Of a DNA stretch of 64,000 nt, positions 34,586 through 47,289 are shown piece by piece. The DNA lies in contig OY821519.1 of NCBI GenBank assembly GCA_963682025.1, positions 187,611,253-187,675,252 on the forward strand. The letters run 5' to 3'. Under the pieces are notes generated by a model that saw only the letters and a program-made list of their open reading frames with translations, had not been told where the DNA came from and made no database searches. The position numbers and the translations under genes were made by a program. This stretch comes from Cordilura impudica. Its lineage: Eukaryota > Arthropoda > Insecta > Diptera > Scathophagidae. Each line of letters starts with the position of its first letter. The first letter of the stretch is position 1.

Positions 34586-36859
34586 TTTTATTTATTCCAT
34601 ATTATCTATGCATTTACGAACTATTACTAAATAAAGCCAACAACATTAAAAGTATGTATGAAGAAGCTAGAACAAGAACAAAAAAAAAAATAGGGTTTTG
34701 TTGTACAGAAAAATTAAGTAGAAAACATAAAGTAAAATAATTAGTACTTCGTGTGGCCACGTTTGACATCAATCACGATATGTAGACGTCTTTTCATGGT
34801 ATTATATAGCTTTTGCATGTACTCAGATGAGTTTTGTTTTTGGGATGCCCCTTGGCAGTGCGTTCTTTAAGTAAACCCATAAGAATGAAATGAAAAGTCA
34901 ACAACGGATCTTGAGTTATAGCTGAAAAACTAGGCAAACATGATAAGGAAAAAATATATAAAATCATAAAAAAAAGTTTGGTCTAAGAACGCCAAAAGTT
35001 TTAAAGTTTTTACTATACTGACCCAGTACTTTCACCCAGACTTGGAATTTCTCACCCCCGAGAAGTTGCAATGTGTAATAAAAATTCCAAAGATAGTTTA
35101 TAGATCGAAAATTATTTTTATACAGAACAAAATTCATAGAACTTTTTTAAATTTAAATAAGGTTTATTTGCAAGTTTATACCTTTTGCAACATAAAATTT
35201 TGAGTTTTTTTAATAAAATATTGGGCCTCGTTTGTATTGTATCGTATTGTAGAAGACGGAAACAAGAATATTTCGCAACATTGTATAAATGTAAGAGATT
35301 AAAGAGAAAATGTGAACAAAAACATAGGTTTTTTCTAAAATTAAAAAAAAAGATGTCCATCCAGAATGCCAAATGCTAAAAGATAGTTTATATTTAACCA
35401 ACTAAACTCAACATTTCCTTCGAAATAAGTTAATCTTTCAACAAATCTTCTTTTTAGGTTGAGTGCGTATTCGGACAATGAATATAAAGAATCCACATCA
35501 CAAATGAAGTGATTGTTAATCTTTTAATTCGATATTTCTTTATATTTTCGTAAAATATGGAGAATTTACCACATCACAGATTTTTCCGAAAATAAAAAAT
35601 CTTTGAAAGGTAAAATTATTATATTTCTAAATAATTATATCGTCTTTATTTTATTTGTTAAATATATTAGTATGTATGGATATTTGTAATTCCATAGACT
35701 TTAAATGAAGAAATAATGCATTTCTCTAGGAAATATTAATCTTAATGCTCCAAATTGGAAGCTTCCTGAGGGCAACTAATTCCCAAATCATATAGAAGGG
35801 AATCATCGGCATAAAGTATACCTTTAGAAAAATTAAACTCGTGGGAAAATCATAAATTATTATAATTATTTATTATTTATTAATAGATATAAAAGTTAAA
35901 TATTTACAATATATACATTAGGGTGGCCCTTCATTATATGGAGGTAAAATAAAGTGTTCAAACTCCCGGTCTCACCCCCTAGAAATATGCGAATAGCAAA
36001 AAAACTGAAAAATACAAAGTTTTGGGCCAATCAAAAAACATTTAGTCGTGCGTCAATGCGATTGAAAATTTCAAGTGTGTTTATATGGGTAAAATATGAC
36101 TTTTTTTTCAGATTTTACGAAAATTTCGTTCTATAGTTTAATTTTTCCGAAAAGTTGTTTTATAATTCGGGATCACTATTAAATTATCCTTTCAAAAAGC
36201 TATAAAATTTTAAAATCAAATAATACCTCGCCAAGAAATAGCAAATGCCCCAGATCAATTTTGTGCTAAAAAAAAAACTAGCTCATGAAATTTGATGGCA
36301 TTTTTTTCAACTTTGAGAAATTGATTAAAGCCATAATTTCTTTTTGGTCTCTATACTTGTGAGTACTCAAATATGAAGTATTTTTTTATTACCATACTGT
36401 TAACCTATTGCGCATTGAGACCGAAAATGGGAAATTTTTTTGATAAAATTTTGAAAACTCCTTTTTCAAGTTTTAAAAAATTTTCTTAAACAAAATTTAA
36501 AAAACTTGATCTAAACGCTTAGGGTTTTGTTAAATATATGTTACGGATTAACTGGGTGAATTTTGCAGTATATCCCTATGCCAGAATTTTTTTGACAAGG
36601 AATTTATTTTTGGGGATTTCGAGAAAAATGGGATTTTAGTAAAAAATTCTGTAAATGTACTCTTTCTCAATTCTTTGTATTAAAAATTTATCACTTTTCT
36701 ACTTTTAAATGTTATATTTTATGTTAATAGTTTAGGGTTTCAGAAAAAAATAATATGACCCCATTAACCCTTTTTTAATTGGGGTCACACATGACCCCAA
36801 ACTAATAAAAGACAATTTATTCAAAAAATTCAAATATTTTGTAAGTGCTGTTGAATTTT
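34586..36859. other. No recognisable gene
   Basis: Open frames at 35118-35372 (-) and 35185-35379 (+) are overlapping AT-rich artefacts. 'ttagggtggcccttcatta' at 35918 may begin an unnamed repeat, but no partner end was found. 'ctaataaaagacaatttattc' at 36801 is repeated at 37187 inside the foldback. Confidence 0.5.
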
Positions 36860-38022
36860 CCGCTCCTAAAATTTGGAATAAATCCAGCTTTGAATTTTAA
36901 GATATTTTTAAATAAAAATGACCGAAAACGATTTTTTCTGTTAAACTTGATGAAACTATTTAGAATTTAAGAAAAATAGTTCGGTTAATTTTTATTTATT
37001 TAACCCTTCAGTGCTCCTGTGATCAAAATAATCCATTGCGATATATTTTGGTGCAATTATCTGCTTATTGCTCGCGAATATAAATTAAAACAACTTTAAA
37101 CCAATTTTGTTATAGAATTATTTTATATAGAAAAACTATCTGTATTTTTCTAAATAAAATAAGAAGACCCACAAAAAACCCAAAGCTAATAAAAGACTAT
37201 TTATTGAAAAGAGTATGAAATATAAAATTAATTCTATTTATTTTGGTGTATTTAAAGATGATTTAGTGTGCGATTAAAATTGTTTTCTCTAATCACTTAC
37301 GACTTGCAATAAGTATTGATTTTCTTTAATCTATAGTATTAATAGGCAATGTGATTTCTTGTGACCGATGTCTTGTTCTACCGTTTTATCCCGATTTTGA
37401 CCAAACGTATATTATTCGAAAAGTATTTATTTTTAGCCGTTTTGCAGATTTACAGATTTTTAAATTTTTTCATTTATTTTGAGTAAATTGCATTTAAAGT
37501 TGCTACTAACACATATATAAAATTATACATATGCTATGTGTGTTTTATTAAATTTGCTAATGTGTCTGTTAACGAGTTCGTTATATTCATTCACAATAAT
37601 AATAAACCATAAAAGTGTTGGTTTGTGAATTGGCTAAGTTGAAAAATAAAGCTGCCTAGAAATTGAATAGACCCATTTGTGGGTCTTCTTATTTTATTTA
37701 GATAAATATAGATAGTTTTTATACATAAAATAATTTTATAACAAAATTGCTTAAAAGTTGTTTTTATTTATATTCGCGAGCAATAAGCAGATAATTGCAC
37801 CAAAGATATATCACAATGGATTATTTTGATCCCAGGAGCACTGAAGGTTTAAATAAATAAAAATTAACCGAACTATTTTTCTTAAATTCTAAATAGTTTC
37901 ATCGAGTTTAATAGAAAAACTCGTTTTCGTTCATTTTTAATTAAAAATATCTTAAAATCCAAAACTGGTCTTGGCAAATAATGGGTTAACGCTCTCGGAT
38001 TTATCCCAAATTTTAGGAGCGG
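36860..38022. repeat. Foldback: long inverted repeat with a Helitron in the loop
   Basis: The left arm 36860-37172 (ccgctcctaaaatttgg... to ...aagaagacccac) and right arm 37679-38022 (gtgggtcttctt... to ...ccaaattttaggagcgg) are inverted copies, by eye roughly 85-90% identical. The right arm has an extra 30 bp or so near 37975. The 506-bp loop holds a family A Helitron. It could be a foldback transposon or an inverted duplication. Confidence 0.85.
37330..37665 (+). mobile_element. Helitron-like element, family A, 3'-truncated
   Basis: Starts TCTATAGTATTAATAGGC after A (37329) and has 'cttgtgaccgatg' and 'gttgctactaacacatatata'. The 3' hairpin and CTRR end are missing where the right foldback arm begins. 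Confidence 0.8.
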
Positions 38023-38084
38023 AAGCTCTACACAGTTGGTTATTATATTTTAAGCATCGCATCTCATCAAACAAATTTTTATTA

Positions 38085-38333
38085 CAAACACATTAACAAA
38101 TTTAATAAACACACACATAGCATTGTATAATTTTATGTATGTGTTAGTAGAAACTTTAAATGCAATTTACTCAAAATAAAGGAAAAGATTACAAAATCTG
38201 TAAATCTGCAAAACGGCTAAAAAGAAATACCTTTCAAATAATATACATTTGGTCACAATTGGGATAAAACGGTAGAAGAAAACATCGGTCACAAGAAATC
38301 GCCTAGCCTATTATTATTATAGATTCTTAATAT
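38085..38333 (-). mobile_element. Helitron-like element, family A, 5' part
   Basis: On the minus strand it starts TCTATAATAATAATAGGCTA (38333), with T at 38334. It holds the block 'agtagaaactttaaatgc' and 'atacatttggtcac'. The 3' half is absent. It lies inverted to the copy in the foldback loop. Confidence 0.8.
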
Positions 38334-40198
38334 AACAGAAGAACTAAAGAATTTTTTATTAAGTTTAATTTAATTTTGTTTAAAAATTTTTCCTTATTAT
38401 TATTCCTTCTTTAGAATTTCTGCGTATTAAATATCGATTTTTTCTTAATTAAAATACATTTTGTATGGTTTTTTTAAGAGCAATGAATGTTAATATGATA
38501 GAAGACTGTACTTTTTGGACGAATCCTCTATTTAAATATTATCTCTGACTTCTTTCAGATATTAACTGTGACTACTTACATTCAAAGTTATACGATCAAA
38601 TATATTGAAATTCTAAAATTTCCCTCTCCAATTTTAAATCACCTGTATTTATGTCAGCATGCTAAACTTGCAACATCAATTAAAATATTTAAACTTAGTT
38701 AATCTTTATTTTCCTGCGATTGTTGTCTTTTTTTTTCCTTTTGTGAATGAAAAAGTTGTTTAACTACATTAAACATGTCCATTTAACATTTTCATAAAAT
38801 TGTAATTTTTCTACGTTTTGGTTTAACGACACGAAACAGTTGAAGTTAATAAATTAAACGATTTGTTAGCCAGACATTTTGAGTTATTTGACAGTTGTTG
38901 GTTGTGGTCGGTCGTTTGGATAATTCATTCATGAATTTTCTTTTTCTGACAGTGCTACTAAAACTTGGCGACTATATGGTCATTATTTGTTGTTTTTCGA
39001 GATGTTGCTTGATTTTTATAAATTGCCATTTAAATGTAATTAAGATGTAATATTTTTTGTTTTTACTAAAACAGTAAGAAAATGAAATGCATCAAAAGTG
39101 TTGAAGTGTTGTCACTTCAAAGTGAGTGGCTGCGAGTGGAAAACTCATAGAAATTTCAAAAATGTTATATGAAGTTTTCCAAACATCAACCTAATGATTG
39201 CAATAAATACAATTGACAAACATAGTTATCAGAGATATTTAGTTGTTTATTATTGTATGTAATGGATATGGCAGTAATTGCTTGATTTCTTTTTATGGCC
39301 GAGTCAGAAATTATTGTCACCTTAAAGCATTGCGGATATTTTTTTTTATGTGATTTTCAACATAATTTATAATTTTAACTGATAGTTTGTTGCAGTCATT
39401 AAAGAAGATTATTGAAACTTTCTGTGAAGTTGCTGTCATTTGCTATTTTTAAATCATTACAATCTACTTGATTTCATTTTACAATCCCTTTCAATTTTAC
39501 TTATAAAGAAGTCTTTTTGTTTTTCAATCCAATTCTTTTGTTGTTGGTTTTCTTTCATATCAGACAATCAAGACACCCAAACATGTTAACATTTGTGTTG
39601 TATGAAATTCATTGAATAAAAGTCTTAAAATTATCATCATCACACTTCAACGAGAGCTTTCACTCTTTATTCGTTAAAACAACAATTATATAAATATAGG
39701 TATGTACGTAATAAAAAAAAAAAAACGTTCATAAGTTTTAAAACAATTTAAAATAATGTTTCTTTTAAGAAGGCAAAAAAAAAGAATGTCATAAATTACC
39801 ATGGGGCATATAAGAGTCACTTAATAAACAAATATTCACACGTGTAGGTACCATATTACGAATCTAATGTAATCTGCTACGAATGGTGTATTTGTCACAC
39901 ACACACATATATACCTACTACGAGTATAATATGGTCATATCAAAAGATAACCGATCCAATTTGTTAAAATCATAAAAAAAAGCCTTTCTTTAATTGCAAT
40001 GTAAATATCTATGAACAGAGTTACCAAATTTAATATCTATGTAGGTACTAATAAGAAACAAATGATCATATATGGGTAACCAATTTCATACGGCTGGATA
40101 ATTTGTCAAATACGTTTTACGATTAAAACCTAAACAGAGTTTTGAAATCATATTTATCATTAGATAATTGTAAATTATAGATTTATGCTACTAAAATA
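38334..40198. other. No recognisable gene
   Basis: AT-rich. No element of the window and no open frame of interest. Confidence 0.5.
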
Positions 40199-41528
40199 CA
40201 CTTAGACATACAATTAAGCCACTCATGCAATACATTTTTCTGAGTGAAAAAGTAACGGTACGTTATTTGTTGATTCACTCAAATTTTTCCAAATATGCAG
40301 TACCGTTATGATTCTTTGAAAATAAAAAAAAAAATATTAGTATATCAATGTTTAGTTTTGTAAATAATCAGTCATTTATTAACACATCGCCGAAGTAAAA
40401 TGGACAAATAATTAAGTCATTTTAATTCTCGAAGGTATATATTTGTATTAAAAAACTATGGTAACCGAAAGGATTTTATTGGTCTTTTAAAACGTTTTAG
40501 CACCTTTTGCCGTGTTTCCAAACTATGGTTAAGGGAGATCATTTGGAATTGGTTCCAAAATGATGGTTTAATTGAATGGAATGGAGTGTTGTTAACGTAA
40601 CAAGGCTTCTGACTGAAATTAATCTTCATTGCTGCATAGCGAGAAAACAAATGCGTCAAAGAAAAATATTCAGCAGCGCTTGCGGTCTGCAAAAACTCAC
40701 CTTCGTAAGGATCGAAATTTTTGAAAATTAATAACGTGGAGTGATGAAACAAAGTTAACGAGGGCAGACCATATGTGCGACGACCAGTTAGCAAATGTTT
40801 GGACCCAAAGTATAAAAAAAAAAAATTAAAGCACGGAGGGTCGTCAGTAATGGTGTGGGGATGTTTTAGCTCGTCCGGGGTTGGTCCCTTAGTTAAAATC
40901 GATGGGAAAATGACTAGGTAAATGTACAAGGATATCCTGTAGAATAATCTAGACAATATTTATGCTGATTACTTACCTCTAGCATGGCTAGTTCAGCAGG
41001 AAAACGACCCGAAGCATACATCTCGGGTCGTTAAGACTTGGTTTGATGAAAACAAAATAAAGATTCTTGAGTGGCCAGCTCAAAGTCCCGATTTAAACCC
41101 CATAGAAAATCTATGGGGGATTGTAAAACGGGCAGTTGCGACCAGAAAACCTACAAACAAAAATGCACTCTGGGATTTGATTCAGGCAGAATGGAACAAT
41201 ATTACTTCTTGGCAGTATTACGCTTTAGCTAAAACAATGCTAAACAGATGTGCCGAAATAATCCTCCAAAGAGGGGACCCAACAAAAGACTAAAGGTTCA
41301 AAATAGTTTGAATTAAAAACAAAACAATTTAAACAAATTTTAACAATTTATAATCAGAAGACTTAATTATATGTCCACACAGGATATAAGACTGACATTG
41401 CCTTATACAAAAAAAAAAAAAGTATTTACAATGAATAATTGTTTTTGTTCAAATTTTTATTAAAATTGCTTTATTTTTAAAAATATTATTATTACTGTAT
41501 AATTGACTTAATTGTGTGTCCACAAGTG
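40199..41528 (+). mobile_element. Tc1-like transposon with paired direct repeats in its ends (1330 bp)
   Basis: It is flanked by TA on both sides (40197-40198 and 41529-41530). The outer ends are CACTTAGACATACAATTAAG at 40199 and, inverted, CACTTGTGGACACACAATTAAG-type sequence ending at 41528. Inner copies are TGGACAAATAATTAAGTC (40401-40418) and its inverted form 41360-41377 (17 of 18 match). This IR/DR layout is known from some Tc1 elements such as Sleeping Beauty and Minos. The transposase inside is broken. Confidence 0.85.
40456..41293 (+). pseudogene. Tc1-like transposase pseudogene
   Basis: Pieces in order: RLLTEINLHCCIARKQMRQR near 40600-40655, KNSPS/RKDR region near 40690, WSDETK near 40740 (first catalytic D), KHGGSSVMVWGCFSSSGVGP near 40840-40890, VQQENDPKHTSRVVKTW near 40990-41045 (second D), then EWPAQSPDLNPIENLWG near 41070-41120 (catalytic E), and an intact C-terminus to a stop at 41293. 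The catalytic D, D and E are all present, but stops at about 40920 and 40940 and several frameshifts in the first half inactivate it. The 166-codon open frame on the opposite strand is a shadow. Confidence 0.92.
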
Positions 41529-41542
41529 TATATACGAGCTTT

Positions 41543-42265
41543 AACGACTATTGATTCGTACACCAAGTATTTTACGAAATAATACCGCGAATATACCACA
41601 AACATTATACGTTTCTGAGGGGTTGTTTTATTAACTTTTAAATTCAAAAATATATGCACATATTATGAGACATATTGTATTAAAAAATTCTAACCGACCG
41701 ATAGTTTACTATATTTTGTAATAATAATTTGACAACTATTAATTCGCACAGTGGATGATTTTCTAATTTAAAATCGTGTAACGCCACAGCTTGTAATCGC
41801 TTTGCAATTGTATTTATCAATTTTTTTACACTCTTCAGAGAACTTTATAATCCAGGATTCCTGAAATTTGTTTTTCAAATCGCTAAGTCTACGTTGTGAG
41901 CAATTTCGGAAATTCCTTATCATGAGAGCCCACAGGTTTTCAATAAGGTTGAGGTCTGTGCTAGATGATCGCCAATCAACAACATCAATTCCATATTCAT
42001 GGATCCAGTTTTTTGTTGTTTTTGCTGTATGAGAAGATGCACACCATCATGGATTTTGGTTTTGTTGCAATTTATTAATAAGTAATTTTTCAGATTTAAC
42101 GGTTCCCACACTATGAAGCTAACTGGAAACTTAAGAATGCGCTTTCAGCAGGTCTTTTATATGCCTCAATGCTTTTACGAACCACCCTTTTTCTGGCCTC
42201 ACTGACGCAAAATTCAAACCAAGATTCGTCGCTAAAAATATTAGTGTCCCATTGTCCTTGTAACC
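41543..42265 (-). pseudogene. Second Tc1-like remnant, central and C-terminal transposase
   Basis: The minus strand reads IFSDESWFEFCVSEARKR near 42250-42190, AKTTKNWIHEYGIDVVDWRS near 42035-41975, then NLIENLWALMIRNFRNCSQR near 41950-41900 and a C-terminal helix ending near 41790. This is a different Tc1 lineage from the preceding element. On its C-terminal side two direct repeats, 'aacgactattgattcgtacacc' (41540) and 'acaactattaattcgcacag' (41732), look like the end of an IR/DR-type inverted repeat. The other end is lost. Confidence 0.8.
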
Positions 42266-42689
42266 TAAAAAATCATTCCTTGGGCCATAGCAAACTTATT
42301 TCATTTGAAGCGTAGTAAGTGATTTTTTTTTGTCCTAAAGTATAATTGAGTTTTAACAAATATTTTTCGCAACTTCAAGTGATTGCAATATATACTTAAA
42401 AAAAACCTATATCTTTAATTTGATGACGCATCCATTCAGGTCTTACGATTTTTCCACTTATTTCAGACTACTTTGAGGCAATGTCTCTAAATGTGTAAAC
42501 TTTGTTGTAAACCTGACTCCAACGACCTTATTGAGTATCTTTTTTTTTTGGAGATTACTGCATACGAAAAAAAAACTACTGATTGGTTATGTATATAGAC
42601 CTAGGCGAAATTTATGGCAACCAACAAACGTGTTTAAATTGTCAACGTTACGTTATCGAATTCTGTGCTAACGCCGAAATATTTAGTTT

Positions 42690-43821
42690 TTGATACCTTA
42701 TGTTTACAACTTGACAACGAACGTGTTCAAATTGAAAACGCAACGTTGTCAAATTCTTTCAATATACGCCAAAATATTTAAGAGTTTTGAGTTTCTTCAA
42801 GAATGGCCTAAATTGTCCGATTCAAGAGCATCGGAATTGGTGAGTACTAGAAATTTTTACACTTTTTTGCTAATTACTATTTCTTTTAGATCAGTATTGA
42901 TTTTGATATGTTGCAACCATTAAAAGGACATCGATTACCCTCTAAATGGGACCAATTTAAAGAAACAATGTAAAATTATTACGCAAAAAATATCCGTAAT
43001 GAATATTGTTTACAAATTTTCAGTCAGCGACCAGTATAGATAGTTATCCAATTATATAACTAATTGTTCAAATGTAATTTACCTTGTTTTATATACATAT
43101 TTATCAGATGCACAGGACCATATATACATCATATTGCTTAATGCGGTTTTACTACCACCAGCTAGATTTAAAAGCGGAGGTGCTAAACGCACAAAAAAGG
43201 TAACAAAAACCGATTCACAGGAAAGCTTTGTCTTGCGTTTGGCGACCATAAATGATTACAAATGCCAAATTAATGCAATCATAGAAAAATATTACTATAC
43301 TGGTGTAACTATTCATCCCTTTCTTATTTTGGAAGGTTTGTCCGATATAAAAGGTTTCTATATATTTTTTAATAACAATTTGCTCAAATGTAATTCATTT
43401 ATTGATTGTTTGGATACATGCTACAAAATTTTTCAAACTCTATCTTTAAAATATCTTGATGCATGCCAACATCCATGGATTTTTATTCAAACATTTTTTT
43501 ACGAAATTGGTACTGCACATGATACAAAATCAGCTAACATAACATCTCTTGTTAATTTTTGTACTAATAATCAAGATCACATTTCAATATGTATATTTGT
43601 TTCTGGTGCGTTTAAAAAATTTGATAAAGCAAATATTCTAACAGGGCATTTAAAAGTAGACCATTTAATGTCAACGAAACTGTTCTCATTTGCAATCTTA
43701 TGAAGTTGGTTCATTAAAAAATGATGCTTCTTATTTAATACCAATTTTAGATTTTATAACTCCTCCGTTTCAATTATATCCTATGAACGGAATGATTTAT
43801 TTTAGAATTAAGTTAATTTAA
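42690..43821 (+). pseudogene. Spliced gene of an unnamed insect repeat-associated family, broken
   Basis: Exon 1 ends FLQEWPKLSDSRASEL at a good donor (gtgagt, 42840). A 50-base intron ends ttcttttag (42889), and exon 2 reads on in frame as ISIDFDMLQPLKGHRLPSKW. It meets a stop at 42971-42973, inside sequence that still reads as protein (NYYAKNIRNEYCLQIFSQRP). A second acceptor (ttatcag, 43107) opens the last exon: LLNAVLLPPARFKSGG...DSQESFVLRLATIND...FIDCLDTCYKIFQTL... The frame shifts near 43690 and the natural end appears to be DFITPPFQLYPMNGMIYF to a stop at 43819-43821, followed by aataaa (43836). I recognise the pattern from unnamed multi-copy insect proteins but know no function. With one stop and one shift it is a recent pseudogene. 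Confidence 0.7.
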
Positions 43822-43989
43822 GTTTTTGTACTTTTAAATAAAATACATTCATTGAATAAAATATGTTTATAAAACAAATATATAATCAATATTAATCTTT
43901 TTTATTACTAAAGTAGATTGTGAACGGTAGATTGGAAACGAAATGGGAAAGGAACGGTTGACACAACGAACGGTGTCAAATCGACACAT

Positions 43990-45230
43990 GGAAACACGTG
44001 CGTGATATTGGTATAGGGAAAGACATTAAAAGCGTTGATAGCAGTATTGATGTCAATGAGCTTAGCTCAGTCTTCAGGAATTTACCTAAAGTACACAATA
44101 ACAACTCCTCATTTTATAATTTTAACAAAGATAATGACTAATGCAATCGGATATGCTAATATTCATCCAGTATTTGTGAGGATTTTGCTGCCCTTTCTCT
44201 TGCCTTATTTAACACATTTCTTAAACTCAATTATAACCGCAAGCACTCTCCCTTACAAATGGAGACATGCCAAAATAATTCCTGTTCTTAAATCTACTAA
44301 CGAATACCGCCCCATAGCAATTCTGTGTTACTTTTCAAAAGTACTCGAAAAGCTCCTTCACAAACAAATGACCACTTACATAAATGAGATTGGTTTGCTG
44401 TCGAATATGCAATCAGGTTTTCGATCTAATCACAGTTGTGTTACTGCTTTGACTGAAGTAACTGAAAACATAAGGCAGGAACTGGATGATAATAAAGTTC
44501 ATTTTTTGTCCTACTTGACCATTCAAAGGCTTTCGATACTGTCGGCCACTTAATGCTATGTAATGAGCTGAAACATCTTTTTAATTTCTCTTCATTATCT
44601 GTAAATCTGCTTCGATCCTACCTATCTGATCGTACCCAATCCGTTTGTACTCTCAACAACGTTGAATATTACGAGAGGAGTGCCCCAGGGATCCATCATA
44701 CGGCCTTTGCTATTTTCTCTCTATGCTAATGATCTGTCTTCACAACTTCTCCATTGCAAAATTCATATGTACGCCGATGACGTGCAGTTATATTTAAGCA
44801 GTCCGACTGCTTCAATTAATCACAATATAAGGAAATCTAAATGTTTGATGATAATTAAACGGTTTAAACAAACCTCCCATGGTTCCTGATATTACAATTA
44901 ACTGTAAAAAGATTCCTATTGTTTCTTCTGGCAAAAATTTAGGTATTATCTTTAACAGCTCTCTATCGTGGTCAAATCATATAAATAAAGTAGCTAGGCA
45001 AACCTAGGTTAAACTGAGATCTCTTTGGTCAACACAATATTTCAAACATTTGAAAGTAAGAATTCTACTAGCCAAAACGTGTATTATTCCTGGACTTTTA
45101 AGCTTAAACTCAAAAACCCTCCATGTTAGTCTCGACGGAGACGTATACTGTCATATACCAATAGATGCTTATTGAAGTGCTCTTTCAGAATCTATGGCGA
45201 TCTTAAAAAATGATCTCTACACCAAAGTTA
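43990..45230 (+). pseudogene. LINE reverse transcriptase pseudogene
   Basis: RT blocks occur in order. The frame at 44035-44553 gives WRHAKIIPVLKSTNEYRPIA, VLEKLLHKQM and LLSNMQSGFRSNHSCVTAL. A frameshift near 44505 then leads to LDHSKAFDTVGH (first catalytic D). Another frame has RGVPQGSIIRPLLFSLYAND and YADDVQLYLS (44690-44805, catalytic DD). Beyond 44890 the thumb and tail region reads GKNLGIIFNSSLSWSNHINK to about 45060, with stops. Frameshifts make it dead. The LINE clade is uncertain, and the 5' half with endonuclease is absent. Confidence 0.9.
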
Positions 45231-45314
45231 AGAGCAATTTTTGAACGAAAAGATAAAACATCGGATGAAACTCTTAAAAAGAGTTTTATTTTGCCGGCAT
45301 TTGAGGAGTTCTAT

Positions 45315-45781
45315 TTTTCCGATTATACCGATCGACTCAGAATCACTTACTGTGTCGTTTTAGCGATGTCCGTCCATCCGTCCATCCGTCCGTCCGTCTG
45401 TGTGTCCATGTAAAGCTTGTCAAATTGGGTTTGTATATGTTTATTATATCCACTAATCAGTAGTCCAAAAATAATCCCTATAGAACAAATCTTCGTCTTC
45501 AAATCTTCATAGGCCCCATATATGTTTTTTGTAAAAAATAAGTGACCTTACCAAGTATGGTCAGGAACGGTCCATTTTTGGACCTAGTCCCTATATAAAT
45601 ATAGCATCCTGTATAAAATTTTTAATATTCAAAGGAAAAAAATTAATAACAATGCCACTTAAATTTGGTTTATGCTTATTTTCTACATCCACTTAGTTGG
45701 GCCTAGGAGAAAGGGCCTCTAAACGCATGGTATAGGGTATCGTATATTTAGTCTAGACTGACTATAATTTTCTTACTTGTT
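45315..45781 (-). mobile_element. Mini-me-like repeat with internal deletion
   Basis: From 'tataccgatcgactcagaatcact' (45325) through gtccgtccatccgtcc (45370) to 'catgtaaagcttgtc' (45420). It then jumps to 'aaattgggtttgtat' and continues to the palindromic end 'tttagtctagactgactata' and ttttcttacttgttt (45781). The outer end block with the 13-mer is missing on the left. It lies directly behind the LINE fragment. Confidence 0.85.
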
Positions 45782-47289
45782 TTTAATTCTCTTTTGTGTA
45801 AAGAAAAAAAAATGTATCTGTTGATATTTTAACCATCTTAAACCAGATCTCACAGTAGGTATAGCTCGGTCTGAAAGGGATATTATTAGCTACATCACAG
45901 CTTTTGCACGTTTGTAAGTTATTTGGCAACCCTTCATATAACCGGCTGGAGTAGTTTGTAACCACGTACACTTAACACTGACCTCAAGAAGCCAACAAAG
46001 AAAAACCAACAACATAAAAGAAGAAAACGTGTAGAAAAAGACATGCTGATGTTGATACAATAAATACAATATGAGGACTTACGACATATTTATATAAAGG
46101 TGTAAATTTAATACCTTTCTTTACCATCTAAGTATATCAGGTTTATTTAAGAAAGATCCTGCTTGTTTTATGACCCACCGTTTTGATATGTGTATTGAAG
46201 TTTTTGGAAAATTTAATACTCTACTACTTGTGCTGTCAACTTTGTAAAATTGCACTTGCTTGTTTTGGCAAAACAACTCGTATGCGGATAATAAATGATA
46301 TCTGCAAAATTAACAACAACGTATAGTTTTACACTTTTACAATTTACATCAATGTTATTTTATAAATTTGTAGACATATTTGTACGTTTAAACTTATGAT
46401 ATAAAGAAAGGTAATAAAATTAATCATTACCAGTGTCTTGTTCTTGTAATTCGCCATACACTTTTATGTTTGGATTTGGTTATAAAATATGAATGCATAA
46501 GGCATATGATATCATTTGTTTTTACACATGCAAGTATGTTTTCAATACCTTTTATTTAATTTTTTTATTTTCAAATGACCTATATTTTCATTTGAAGAGA
46601 ATAATATAAATGTTGCCGTTGACGTTTCGGTTCGTCTTTTTTTTTCTTGAGCAATAACAACAAACTGGAAAAAAGGTGCTAAAGACCTCAATGAAAATTT
46701 CTTCGGTTAGTTGAGTGTTAATAAATATAAATTTTATGATCATCGTCACAAGCGTTTAGCTTAGTGTAGTTTTCTATATATGTACATATGTATGTGTATA
46801 TTGTAGTTGTTGTGGCTTAGTTAGTTGTTCACTTGGCGTACACCACAACAGTGTTAAGAGTTGGACAAAGTAGCATTAAATTCATGTTTCTTTTTACACA
46901 TTTTCGAAATTGTTTTAAATCCCAATATTATTTTTGATTTTGTAGAAAATGCTTTAAACAAGTTTTTGTTGTTGTTGTTTATCTTGTTACAGATTTGTCT
47001 ATTCAAATTTCGATGTTTATAGTATATTAGTCAAATTTAATGGCTATTAGGTCTTAGCTTTATTAGAGCTACAAAACATTTAATTGATATGTTATAGTTT
47101 GTTCGGGGAAACAATACAAGTCAAATTATCGAATAGAAAAAAGAAAAAAATTCCAAGAAAAAATAACGATAAACATGATAATAAGAATAGTAATAATAAT
47201 AATAACAATAATAATAATAATAATAGCTAATGCTGAATCTGAGTCCATTTTATATGATACTTATATCTTCTATGTATGCCAAGAATTGA
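45782..47289. other. No recognisable gene
   Basis: AT-rich. A (taa)n run at 47190-47225 is the only repeat. Small open frames have no domain. Confidence 0.5.

Noticed and set aside
35918..36140. Start of a DNA transposon at the 'ttagggtggccc' word
   Set aside because: No matching inverted end found within the window and the open frame behind it has no domain.
40456..40956. 166-codon minus-strand open frame
   Set aside because: It lies antisense to a readable Tc1 transposase; the plus strand explains the sequence.
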